A stretch of 64,000 nucleotides of DNA from assembly GCA_043228905.1 (NCBI GenBank), contig JBHGNT010000013.1, positions 16,120,001-16,184,000 of the forward strand. Direction: 5' to 3'. The notes beneath the pieces were generated by a model that was not told where the DNA came from, did not search any database, and saw nothing but the letters and a program-made list of their open reading frames with translations. This DNA is from Azolla caroliniana (taxonomy: Eukaryota; Polypodiophyta). Below are positions 22,262 to 32,885 of this stretch, in pieces; the first letter of the stretch is position 1; the number at the start of each line of letters is the position of its first letter. The position numbers were made by a program, and so were the translations under genes.

Positions 22262-22290
22262 ATATAATCTATCTATCTATCTATCTATCT
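22262..22290 (+). repeat. (ATCT)n tail of the LINE
   Basis: Repeated ATCT follows the LINE 3' UTR. Such microsatellite tails are usual for some plant LINEs. Confidence 0.8.
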
Positions 22291-22405
22291 CATCACCACA
22301 TCCTATTCTATCTCATCTACAACACAAATCAAATCCTCCCCACTCCTTTTCTCTCACTCCCTCTTCCTTCCCACCCCTTTATTAATCACATTCTCTTGTT
22401 GTAAT

Positions 22406-22458
22406 GGTCTTTGCACTGAAGAGCTCCACTATGGAGCGAAACTAGTTTGCCTAAGACC
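22406..22458 (+). ncRNA. Type I hammerhead ribozyme motif of the Penelope-like element
   Basis: All core parts are present in order: stem I 5' strand GGTCTTTGCA (22406-22415), CTGAAGA (22416-22422, fits CUGANGA), stem II GCTCC/GGAGC with loop ACTAT (22423-22437), GAA (22438-22440), a minimal stem III of two pairs with a two-base loop (22441-22446), then T at the predicted cleavage position 22447. The stem I 3' strand TGCCTAAGACC (22448-22458) gives three pairs, a small 1x2 internal loop and six perfect pairs. Very short stem III is typical of Penelope-like and retrozyme hammerheads, which tend to work as dimers. It is on the RT strand. Confidence 0.88.
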
Positions 22459-22481
22459 ACCACCCTCTTTGAATTAAAACA

Positions 22482-22515
22482 TCTCTCTCTCTCTCGCTCT
22501 CTCGCTCTCTCTCAT
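22482..22515 (+). repeat. CT-rich microsatellite
   Basis: A run of CT with occasional CG lies just after the hammerhead, near the 3' end of the Penelope-like element. Confidence 0.85.
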
Positions 22516-22624
22516 TAGTGTATGTTGCCTACTTTCTCTTGTTTAGCTTAAGCACCCTCTAATCGTCGTGTGCCTATCCCTATGCACTCCATATTCCTAC
22601 CATTTGGTCCTAATAAGATAATTC

Positions 22625-25144
22625 TGAGGATGAGGCCAGTGAGGCCGAGATGCCCCTTGATGAAGAGGAGATTGGAAATCTAAAAGAGAGTCCGACCTCA
22701 TTTCAGCTAAGTGGGCCAAATGAGCAATTGAGTCGAACTGACCAGTCGGATTAAGAGTTGGCGAGTAGTGGAGACTCGGCCATGTAGTCCCCCCGCCTGA
22801 AATTAAGGAGATGATTTATGTGCAAGGAGAAAGGGAAGATGAAGCTGCCGGAATATGGCACCGAGGCCGAAATGTCGGATCAAAGTGAATTTGTCAAGGC
22901 TAGAAGCAAGGAGGGACCTCCGAAAATGGGGTCGAAGTTGGCCGAGAGGGCCACGAAATCGGCGAACCAGAAGTTGTGTCGATCCACCCACCAAAAGAAT
23001 CCTATAATTCAGTATGGGTACAATGAGTATATGGCACATCATTATGCATATATGGCGACGGTGGCAAATGTGCATGAGCCAGAGACCTACGCAAAAACGG
23101 TGAAGGACGCAAATTGGCGTGCCGCTATGGAGGAAGAGATGTGCATGTTAACAGAGAACGAGATTTGGGACCTGGCTGACGCCCCCAAGGGTGTGAAGTC
23201 GATCGGATGCAGGTGGGTGTACAAGGTCAAGTACAACACCAATAGCTTAGTCAACCGATATAAGGCTTGATTGGTGGCGAAGGGCTATGCGCAAAAACAC
23301 GGCATCGATTACGATGAGACCTTGGCCGGTTGCAAAGATTACGACAGTCCGTGTGTTACTTGTTGTAGCAACGACAAAGAGGTGGCACTTACATCAAATG
23401 GATGTAAAGAACGCGTTCTTGCAAGGTGATCTTCAGGAACAAGTGTACATGGTACAACCCCCCATATTTCTATCCGAACGAAACACCTCGGCAGTTTGCC
23501 GATTGAACAAGTCATTGTATGAACTTAAGCAAGCCCCGTGTGCCTGGAACGCCAAGATCACGCAACGGTTGCTTAGGATGGGCTTTGCTTCATCAAAATC
23601 GGACTCTTCATTGTTCATTCGACCGAGTTAGACTGGACCGATTAGGCTTCTACTATATGTCGATGATCTAGTCATCGTCGGTGCCGACCTCGGAGAAATT
23701 GATCGAGTAAAGTCTCAGCTTGCGGCATCATTCAAAATGAAGGATCTGGGGGACCTTTATTACTTTCTTGGGATCGAAGTGATCCGAACCACCAAAGGCA
23801 TATTGATCAGCCAACACCATTATGTGTTGAATATGCTCTTCAAGTTCGGGATGGTAGATTGTAAGTCCATCTCAACCCCTCTAGACAGAAACGTGAAGCC
23901 TCACCAAAATTCAGGAATGACATGTGACCCGACACGGTTTTGACAAATTGTCGGAAGCCTCATTTATTTGACGATCACTCGGTTGAACCTCAGTTACCCA
24001 ATCAACTTGATTAGACAATTCATGTTGCAACCAAAGGCTGAACACCTTCAGTGCGTGCAAAAGGATATTGCAATATGTTAGCGGCACTAAGGACAGGGCG
24101 TTGTTGTATCAGGCAAGAGTAGCCGTTAAGTTAATCGGAAATGCCGGCGATTTCAGGTCAACATCTGGGTTTGCATTTTCATTGGGAAGCATCGCGATCG
24201 TCTAGAGCAGTAAAAATCAACCAACGATGGCACTGTCGAGCACTGAGGCCGAGTATCGAGGGGCGGTTGTTGCTACATGCAAAGCCATTTGGCTCAAAAG
24301 GCTGTTGAAGGATCTGCAAGTGGAGGTGTCTGAGCTGATAGTTATTTATTGTGACAACCTCAGTAGTATCCAACTCGCGAAGAACCCTGTCTTCCACGCC
24401 TGGACAAAGCACATCGAGGTGCACTATCATTTTGTCCATGAGTGTGTCCTCTCCGGTGAAGTCGAACTGGTGTATGTTCCTATCGATCGGCAGGTTGCCG
24501 ATATCTTCACCAAACCTCTTGACCTAGACAAGTTGCGGCATTTCTTAGGCATGCTTGGTCTTCAACATCTCTATATGTCGAACTTGAGGAGGAGCAGTGA
24601 AGCCGAAAAGGAGAGAGACGAAGTCCAAAAAGCTGAATCGGATGAAGAATTCAATTTCGGCACGACTAAAGAAGTCGGAATGTTCAGATCGACTGGAGAA
24701 GCCGAGGATGCATGGACAAATGGAAGAATATCGGCTAAGAAGAGACTACCTAGATGCAGGGGGAGCGGCCAAAAGAGAGAGCCAAAGCTAGAGCCAACAA
24801 AGCCAAGGGGAAGTGAAGCCAAGAAGGGCAACGAAGGCGACAAAGTTGAAAAGGACAGAATTGACCGAGCGAAGACCAAGACATGGGCAGATTTGGTCAA
24901 GGTCCTGAAGGAGGACGAATTGGAGAAAACCAATTTGGACAAGAGCTGGAACGAATCAGAACCAGCTGATTCAATCATGGAAGGTGATTCAGACGAGCCG
25001 AAGTACACAAAGGTCAAGCGGACAAGGATGCGGCCGAAACCGAAGCCAACACGAAGGAGGCGACGAGTTGAGGGGCGCCAATACCGCAACAACAAGGGAG
25101 CTTACAAGCCGACCATGAGGGTCGAGGTGCGTGGAACCAACTGA
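22625..25144 (+). pseudogene. Copia E, RT and RNase H with a long charged tail
   Basis: This continues the integrase fragment at 16500-17024. It reads NSEDEASEAEMPLDEEEIGN, then RT: NWRAAMEEEMCMLTENEIWD, GCRWVYKVKYNTNSLVNRYK, then broken frames with HQMDVKNAFLQGDLQEQVYM, LYELKQAPCAWNAKI, LLYVDDLVIVGAD and MKDLGDLYYFLGIEVI. RNase H is at 24227-24560 (ALSSTEAEYRGAVVATCKAI, YCDNLSSIQLAKNPVFHAWT). Several stops and frameshifts break RT. The RNase H frame stays open for about 190 further codons to 25144 in a Lys/Glu/Arg-rich tail, which copia RNase H normally lacks. Confidence 0.88.
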
Positions 25145-25220
25145 GTCGAGGTGCGTTGGACCGAAGGGGTCATGGGACGCAAGGCCAAACTAGACGAGGA
25201 GCACGAGCGAGGCGTTAAGG

Positions 25221-25265
25221 GTTGTATTATCATATTGTTTTAATAGCAAACATTGATTTACGAAA

Positions 25266-25309
<44 letters not shown>

Positions 25310-25310
25310 A
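25221..25310 (+). repeat. LINE 3' end with (GA)n tail, first copy
   Basis: TGTATTATCATATTGTTTTA, then ATTTACGAAA and a GA run of about 40 bases. The same 3' end recurs at 25668-25748. It looks like a very short 5'-truncated LINE copy. Confidence 0.55.
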
Positions 25311-25706
25311 TCACAACTATGGGGTTCATTAACTAGAAATGTTTTGTCACCTTTTCAATGGGTTTTCATTGAAGGTGATAGAGTTTTACCATCCCCAGAG
25401 TATAAGTTTGTGTTTGATTATTTGCGGTATTCGGGCATGTGGTATATTTGGAACTTGTGGAATGGTTTCTTATTTGATGGGCTTTTTGGAGTATCTCAAT
25501 AGATATGTAGGATAAGAGGAAAGTTGATTTGGCAATTTTCACAGTTATGTTTTATGGGAACTTTGTCCCCAAATGAGTTACATTTGTGTCGCTTTGTATT
25601 GCAGCACCTTAGAAGGTTGCCCTTGCCACATCGCTACCTTTGACATAGTTTTGATAGCAAGGTTTTTTTGTATTATCATGTTGTTTTAATATAAACAAAT
25701 ATTTAC

Positions 25707-25748
<42 letters not shown>
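25311..25748 (+). pseudogene. LINE C-terminal fragment with (GA)n tail
   Basis: The plus strand encodes a decayed LINE end: VFIEGDRVLPSPEYKFVFDY, YSGMWYIWNLWNGFLFDGLF, then LHLCRFVLQHLRRLPLPHRY with stops. It is followed by a 3' UTR (TGTATTATCATGTTGTTTTA) and a GA run. Tryptophan-rich spacing like W-x2-W-x2-W is typical of plant LINE C-termini. Confidence 0.55.
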
Positions 25749-25752
<4 letters not shown>

Positions 25753-26340
25753 GTTAAGATTGAGAAAGAAAATTGAAAGGAAAGTATTATATTGCACGAT
25801 AAGATAGATTACAAAGAGTAGGCAACAAGGAGCTATAGAATGACGTTGAACCAATTTGGTCTTGGGATGATTAATAGATCCCTATTTATAAGTCCCTATA
25901 GAGTAATATAGAACACTCTAGAATATTCTAGGACATTCTAGAAGATAGAGTAATCTAGAAGGTTCTAGTATATAGAACACTCTAGAATGTAGAGTAATAT
26001 AGAATATTCTTATGATATTAGATTATATATTCTAAAAGTTATATATATAGTTTATAGATATATTATTACAATGGTTAAAGATTTGTTATGTGTATAACAA
26101 GGTTGTGGGTTCAAATCCTTTCAAGGTATCATGTGAGTGTCATCTTAAGAGTTGAGGGTTAGCCAATTTCGACTCATATTCCTCGATCGACTTTAATAGG
26201 TATGCTGACTCCGACTCATCTATATTGGTCAGTTGGTCCGAGTTGATCGACTTGGATTCGACTATGTCGACTGGCTATCTCTTAACAGTCAACTGTGTCG
26301 GTTCACTTGGCCTTAAGTCGGTAGCGACTTGGAAGTCGAT
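25749..26340. other. AT-rich spacer with ATTCTAGA-type repeats
   Basis: No gene is seen. Positions 25890-26000 hold many variants of TAGAATATTCTAG and TAGAACACTCTAG. Positions 26190-26330 are rich in GACTCCGACT and GTCGACT words resembling the LTR of copia F. A short tRNA-like promoter region at about 26055-26125 is listed separately. Confidence 0.5.
26055..26125 (+). repeat. Possible SINE (tRNA-like A and B box)
   Basis: AATGGTTAAAGAT resembles a pol III A box. GGTTCAAATCC, about 45 bases downstream, is one base from the tRNA B box GGTTCGAATCC. No cloverleaf is evident, so a decayed tRNA-derived SINE is more likely than a tRNA gene. Confidence 0.35.
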
Positions 26341-26344
26341 CCCG

Positions 26345-28495
26345 ACTTTTGTTGCTTCCAGTCCTCCATCATCTTGCCTTCCCAGAAGACTACGCCATGA
26401 TTCCTCACTACCCTCTTATCAAATAAGTCCCAGAACCTATAGCCGAACTCGTCCTCCAAGTATCCCATAAATATTCATGGTTTTGACTTGTTGTTGAGCT
26501 TCGACCTATGATCCTTAGCCACATGCATATATACTAATCATCCGAACACCCTCAGGTGTCAATAGGAGACATCCTTTCCTGTTCACACCCTCTGTGGGAC
26601 ATCATCTTTCAATGGTAATGAGGGAGACTTGTTTATCATATAAACAACCATATACATCGCCTCAGCCCAATAAGATTTCGGTAGCTTAGCATGCGACAAC
26701 ATGCTCCTCACTTTCTCTGTGATCATTTGATTCATCCTGTCTACAAGCCTGTTCAACTCAAGGGTCTTTGGTACATTGTATTCGATTTGAATACCTTGGG
26801 CCTTGCAGTATTCTTCGAATTTCCCTTTATATTCGCCACCATTATCGGTTCGAACAACCTTCAACTTCCAACCCGACTCTCTTTCAGCTCTAGCCTAGAA
26901 CTCCTTGAAGAACAATAGTACTTGGTCCATTGACTTTAGTACGAAAGCCCACAACTTTCGACTATAGTCATCAATGAATGTCACGAAGTACTGTCCACCT
27001 CGATGCGATGGAGCACCTACATAGCACACATCCGTGTGCACTAGTTCCAGTGGCACTTCTCTTCTTCTCGGTGGTCTTGAGTACAATGCAGCTCTGTTTT
27101 GTTTTCCGACTAAGTAATCGACACACTTCTCCAAGTGAACTCCTTCCACTTCTAGGAGAAGTTCCTTGTCGGCCAAGATGTGCATTCCCTTTTCACTCAT
27201 GTGGCCAAGCCTCTTATGCCATAACTCTCCACTTGAGTCGGCTACCACATTTACTTCTGACTTGCACAGTCGAGCATGCATCATATACAGCGTGCCCTCT
27301 TTCTTTGCTCGGGCCACTATGAGGTTTCCTTGGCAGAACTGTCACTTGTCATTTCGAATGCTACCATTGTAGCCTTCATCATCCAACCTTCTAGTCCATA
27401 TCAGATTCAATCTAATATTGGGGACATGTCGAACTTCCCTTAGAGATAGTCGACAACCTGTCGATGTTGTCAGGCATACACTTCCTATGTCGACTATCTT
27501 GCATTCCCCATTGTCTCCCATCTTTACATAGCCATGATCACTGGTTGTGTAAGTTGAGAAACACTCTCTCGACGGAGTTATGTGGAAAGATGCACCAGAG
27601 TCGATCACCCATGTGCACTCTTTCACTTGCAAGATTTGTGCTTGCCTGCTCATAAATGAACATGATCTCCTATGCACTTGTAGCTATGGCTGATGTGCCC
27701 TTTTCATCAGGAATCTTCCTGGGTTCGACATTATTACTAACACCTTTGTCCTTCTTTAGGTGTCGACAATCCTTCTAGAAGTGTCCAAGCTTTCCACAAT
27801 AAAAGCACGTGAGCTTACCACTGGACTTAGATTTGGCATGGGATTTATCCCTCCTTTGTGAACTTCTTTGTCGGTTTGTTGAGTCAAGTTTGACTCTGAC
27901 TGAGACAGGACACCCTTGTCCTTCCTTCTTGTCTCCTCATTCAAGATGCTTGTCTTTACCACTTGTAGAGACAAGTTCTCTTCTTGACACGAGGTGCTAA
28001 GAGTCACCACCAGGTTTTCCCAGCTGTTTGGTAGGGTACACAATAGTAGAATGACATGCATTGCATCCTCAAGGGGGAACTTGGTTGCCGCAAATTGGTT
28101 CACATACCCCATGAATGTGCTTACATGCTCCACTATGCTTTCTCTGTCCCTGTATGTGAACCTCACAATCTTCCTCATCAAAGATGTTTTGTTGATGGCA
28201 TTCTTCCTCTCATATAGACCCAACAACTTCTGCCACATATCATAGGCATTTGTGTCGTTCGCCACATGCTTAAGGACACTCATATCGACACATTGTCTTA
28301 TGGTGGCCACCACCTTTCTGTTCAAGAGTTTCCATTTAGACTCTATTACGCTCGTAGGTATTTCTGCTCTGTCGATGGGCTCATACAAGTTTTTAACTAT
28401 GAGAAGGTCTTCCATCTTTATCTTCTAGTCTGCATAGTTCTGAGATTTTAGAAATATCATACCTTGGAAACCATTCACACCTCCTTCCATCTTTA
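26345..28495 (-). pseudogene. Copia F gag, protease and integrase, truncated
   Basis: On the minus strand gag (28415-27756: MEDLLIVKNLYEPIDRAEIP) closely parallels gag of copia C. Then come a damaged zinc knuckle, the protease WVIDSGASFHITP (27677-27342), pre-integrase LWHKRLGHMSEKGMHILADK (27317-26895) and integrase RTDNGGEYKGKFEEY with LNRLVDRMNQ (26864-26583). The integrase tail continues with stops to about 26345. No RT or RNase H follows, so the element is truncated. In integrase the usual N-G-x-A-E-R-x-N motif reads LNRLVDRMN, so the catalytic glutamate is lost. Confidence 0.85.
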
Positions 28496-28515
28496 ACCTT
28501 GCTCTAACACCCGTT

Positions 28516-29296
28516 TGACGAGATTCGATCCTTGAGATTCGTGAAGAAGACTGACTCTGTGATACACACAGTCACTAACGCGGAAACAGAAAACAACAAA
28601 TAGACAAAGGTATACAATGCACATAGTTTTACATGGAAACCCTAAACAGGGAAAAACCACAAGAACAAAGATCCACTATACAATGGAGAATATAAGGGAG
28701 ACAATATACAACACTCTCACTGCACAGAGTGTATCAGCCACGCAGGGCTCTTGGCGTCTAAGCTAACACAGCTATGGTGTCACTCTCTTTGTCACACACT
28801 CTCTCCCTCTCTCCTCTTCGTAACTCTCTCGCACTCACTACAATTTTTGCCCTAAGTGTATTTATACTTAAACACTGAATGGGTTATTTACAAAATGTAG
28901 CCTCTATTACTACCATTCTTACTATTATACTAATAGCAATTAATCAGCCAACTCTAGTGTCGATTGTCTAGTCGGCCCGACTAGTGGGCCTTTTCGTCGA
29001 CCATCTCGTCAGCCCGATTAATCGGTCGTGTCTTCGACTTGGATCACTTACTATGTTGTCAACTCTCTCTCGATTGACTCTCCTAGTCAACTCTCCATGA
29101 CATTGATTGTCGGCTCTCGGCCCGACCAATCAACTACTCCTTGTCTTCGATTGTTGGCTCTCAACCCGACCAGACGTCTACTCCTTGTCTTCGATTGTCG
29201 GCTCTCAGTCGGACCAGTCGCCTACTCCTTGTCTTCGACTGCCGGCTCTTAGTTCAACCAATCGGCTCCTCCCATAGGAGGGACATATTCCTAACA
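28516..29296 (-). repeat. 5' LTR of copia F
   Basis: On the minus strand it starts TGTTAGGAATATGTCCCTCC, like the truncated LTR at 20879, and ends near 28516 just before a mutated primer site (GTGTTAGAGC, 28501-28510). A minus-strand TATAAATAC lies near 28860. A 44-bp unit (CTACTCCTTGTCTTCGATTG plus GGCTCTCA) is tandemly repeated at 29134, 29178 and 29222. The partner LTR is absent. Confidence 0.7.
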
Positions 29297-32200
29297 TGTT
29301 CGCCATGAGGCTCAAAGCAAAGACCATGTCGGCATCCAGTTCAACCGGCACCTCTACATCAGAAGAAGTATGGTTCATTGATTTCGGCACATCAAATCAC
29401 ATGACGTCCCACGAGGAGTGGTTCAATGACTTGCGTACACCTGATTGACCCGACTACGTGGAGGTGGGGGACAACACCACATACATCATTCGTCATATCG
29501 GCAATGTTCCTTTCAGCAAGGGCAACAACAACTGCATCAAGAATGACTTGCACATTCCAACAATAACGAAGAATTTGGTTTCAGTCCACCAAATCATGGA
29601 ACAATGCATGCAAGTCCATTTCAACAATGGAGGTTGCTTTATAGAAAAGAATGGCTAACTCATAGCCAGAGGAAGGAGAGACAACCAAACGTTTATTCTC
29701 AATTCGGATGAGGTAAAATCGGCCATGTATGCCAAAGGCCTCAAGGATGAGACGAATATCAAGTTGTGGCACAATAGAATCAGTCACATCAACCTCCAAC
29801 GGCTCCAAGCTATGTAGTCGAAGGGAGTCGTCATCGGACTTCCGACCTTTGAGTCGAAACAAGTCGACCGAGTGTGTGAAGCATGTCAACTCGGCAAACA
29901 ACATTGGCTCCCATTTCCAAAGGAGAGCTACGTAAGTAAAGGCCTCCTTGACATAATCCACTCATATTTATGGGGACCAGCTCAAACGCCGACAATCGGA
30001 GGATGCCAATATTATGTCACCTTCATCGATGACTACTCACACTACACATGGATCTTCCCGATGAAGAAGAAGAGTGAAGTGCTCTCCCACTTCCAAAAGC
30101 TCAAGAGCCAAGTCAAAAAAGAAACGGGCCGACATATTTGCTGCCTATGGTTGGATGGAGGAAAGGAGTACTTCTTCGATGAATTCACTTCATACATCCA
30201 ATGTGAAAGAATACGAAGAGAATTCTCATGCCGACACACATCCCAACACAATAGAGTACCTGAAAGGAAAAATCGGCATATACTTGACATAGCACATGCC
30301 CTGTTGTATGAGAAGCACATGCCATACTTCTATTGGGCTGAAATGGCATCAACAACTATCTACATGATGAATCGGTGCACCACTAATGGAGTGCATGAGC
30401 TAACTCCATATGAGACATATGTTGGAAGGAGGCCGATTCTATCTCACCTCAGAGTGTTCAGAAGCATTGCATATGTACACATCCCGAACAAAAAACAATA
30501 GAAGCTCGACCCAAAGTCAAAAAAATGCATTCTCGTGGGATACTCAGCCAAATTGAAAGAATACGAGTGCTTCCACCCTTCTACCCGAATAGTTCGAGTG
30601 AGTCAGGACATTGTCTTTGACGAATCGGCATCATGGTATGAACCCAATTCAGCTCCATCCGACCGCACTAAGGAAGAGTTTGATTTCAATTCGGATGACG
30701 ACATTTAGCCACGACCTGTACCATGGGAAATTCCAAGCTCAACCCTAATGAACGGTACACAAGAGCCTCCAAGCACCAAAAGCATATTTCCACTAGAGGC
30801 CATATCGGACAAAGGAAAAGGTAAGATGCCTGAATATGAAGTTGACCACCTCGAAGAAAGTGATTCGGATATGTCGGCTCGCTTGCTTGACAGTGAGTTT
30901 GGGGTGCCCATTATGCAGACACCTAGAGTAAAGAAGGCACTTGGAGCAACGAATGAAAAACTCTGATGCTCGTCCAAAGAGAAGAACCTGGTCACTCAGT
31001 TCGACTATAATGAGTATATGGCACATCATTATGCCTTCATGATGAAGGTGGTAGCCAAACCACAACCCGAAATCTTTACGGAAGTGGCATGTGATCCCTG
31101 ATGGATTGAAGCCATGGATGAAGAGATGCAAGCACTAATTGACAACGAGACATGGGATCTTGTAGCACCTCCACCACACAAGAAGGCGATCAATTGCCGA
31201 TGGATATACAAGATCAAGCACAATGTCGACAACTCCATCAACCGATACAAAGCACGGCTTGTTATTAAGGGTTATGCTCAAACCCATGACATAGACTACG
31301 AAGAAAACTTTGCTCCGGTGGCAAAGATGATTACGATTCAAACAATACTAGCACTCACGGCGGCAAAAGGGTGGCACCTCCACCAAATGGACGTTAAAAA
31401 TGTGTTCCTCCATAGCAAGCTAGAGTAGGAGGTTTACATGGTACAACCACCCGGCTACAAGTAAAAAACACATCTGAATGTCATATGTCGACTCAAGAAG
31501 CCCCTCTATGGCCTCAAGCAAGCATCACGGGCTTGGCATTCAAAGATAAAGCAATCTCTACACCGAATTGGCTTTTGGATGTCAAAGTCTGACAATTCGT
31601 TGTTTATCCGAAGCAACTCAAGTGGTATGATCTTCATCATTATATATGATGACGACTTAGTGTTCAGTGGTGAAAACCTAGTTGACATCAACAAGGTCAA
31701 GATGCTCCTCTATGGGAAGTTCAAGATGAAAGACATGAACAAATTCATTACTTCCTGGGAATTGAGGTCATCCGAACCGACAACAATATCTTGCTCTCCC
31801 AATGCCACTACATCTTGAATCTTCTCTGCAAGTTTGGCATGACGGACCATAAGACAATTTTGACTCCCCTTGATGGATTGCAACTTAAAGTTGCATGCGG
31901 ACTTCGTCACACCATGTGAGCCGACTCTGTATCGACAAATAATTGGGAGTTTCATCTACCTAACTATTACTTGACTCGATCTTAGCTATCCGGTCAACCT
32001 TCCTAGTCAATTCATGAAAACATCGTGCAACATGCATTTGCATTGTGCTAAGCAAGTCTTACAATACATTAGTGAGACCATGGATCGAGGAAACTTCTAC
32101 AAGACATGAGCGATTATTCAGGTAGAAGGATACACAGATGTTGATTGGGTCGGCAGTGTATCCGATTGATGGTCAACATCTGGCTTCGTCTTCTCACTCA

Positions 32201-32560
32201 GAAGTGGAGAAAGCTCTTGGAGTAGCAAGAAGCAACCCACAGTTGCATTGTCCAACACCGAAGCCGAACACAAGGGTGCAACTATTGCCACTTGAGAAGC
32301 GATTTGGCTCAAACGACTACTCAAGGACTTCAATAATTTTGTTGACGAACCAATACATATTTACTGCGACAATCAAAGTAGCATAAAACTAGCCCGAAAT
32401 CCAATGTTTCATGCCCAAACAAAAAATATAGAGGTACACTACCACTATGTTTGGGAGCGCATCATTGTCGAAGATATCGATCTTCAACATGTTGACACTG
32501 ATCAACAAACGACCGATATCTTCACCAAGTCCTTAGGAGCAAATAAGCTCCACTAGTTTC
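29297..32560 (+). pseudogene. Copia G pol, decayed
   Basis: Reading through stops gives protease (FIDFGTSNHMTSHEEWFNDL), pre-integrase (IKLWHNRISHINLQRLQAM), integrase (FIDDYSHYTWIF, WLDGGKEYFFDEFTSY, ERKNRHILDIAHALLYEKHM), RT (WIYKIKHNVDNSINRYKARL, HQMDVKNVFLHSKLE, IIIYDDDLVFSGENL) and RNase H (STSGFVF-like block, CDNQSSIKLARNPMF). At least ten in-frame stops are present. Its left part is missing: the frame starts where the LTR of copia F ends. The protein resembles copia B. Confidence 0.85.
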
Positions 32561-32751
32561 CGTTGGCACTCAGCCTTCGACCACTTAACACTCCAAGCCT
32601 TCATCGTAGGTTTGAGGGGGAGGAACCAGAACAAAAAACTATCGACTGCAAAAGCTGGGTGAAGCTGACGGACAAGAACCGACATGAACCGAGAGCCGGA
32701 CGAAAGCCGACAATATCAATAGTCAAATCGGACATCAGATGCCTCACACTT

Positions 32752-32885
32752 GAGCTTGAGGGGGCGTGTTGACATATCAAGCTAAACTAGGTTTAATTAG
32801 TTTGTCAATTATGTAACTTAGTAGCTACATAAATAGAATCTCGTTAGTATGTTGACCTTAGAGCCTTAAATATGACTTTGTACTT
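32752..32885 (+). repeat. Polypurine tract and start of the 3' LTR of copia G
   Basis: GAGCTTGAGGGGGCG is followed by TGTTGACATATCAAGC at 32767, a typical LTR start. A TATA-like ACATAAATAG lies near 32827. The LTR is interrupted at 32885 by a poly(A)-tailed insertion and may resume after 34475. Confidence 0.65.

Larger units (their letters stand above)
19905..22290 (+). mobile_element. LINE, 5' truncated, inserted in the Penelope-like 3' region
   Basis: A 5'-truncated non-LTR element carries RT from just before the NNYR motif through the C-terminal region and ends in an (ATCT)n tail at about 22262-22290. Pyrimidine-rich Penelope-like 3' sequence flanks it on both sides. It is interrupted by a copia-type LTR at 20879-21480. 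No clear target duplication was found. Confidence 0.8.
17025..22624 (+). mobile_element. Penelope-like retroelement without endonuclease (with nested LINE and LTR)
   Basis: The insertion is delimited by the two halves of copia E. From the left it holds degenerate CCCTAAA repeats, a C-rich region with a proline-rich open frame, a reverse transcriptase with Penelope signatures, three 40-bp tandem repeats, a pyrimidine-rich 3' region interrupted by a LINE, and a hammerhead ribozyme near the 3' end. I find no GIY-YIG endonuclease on either side of the RT. Known endonuclease-deficient Penelope-like elements (Athena/Coprina type) are associated with telomere repeats, and hammerhead motifs are known in Penelope-like elements. 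This copy shares both features. Its 3' limit is uncertain by tens of bases. Confidence 0.75.

Noticed and set aside
26095-26112. GGTTCAAATCC as part of a true tRNA gene.
   Set aside because: No acceptor, D or anticodon stems can be drawn around it; only a SINE-like reading is kept.
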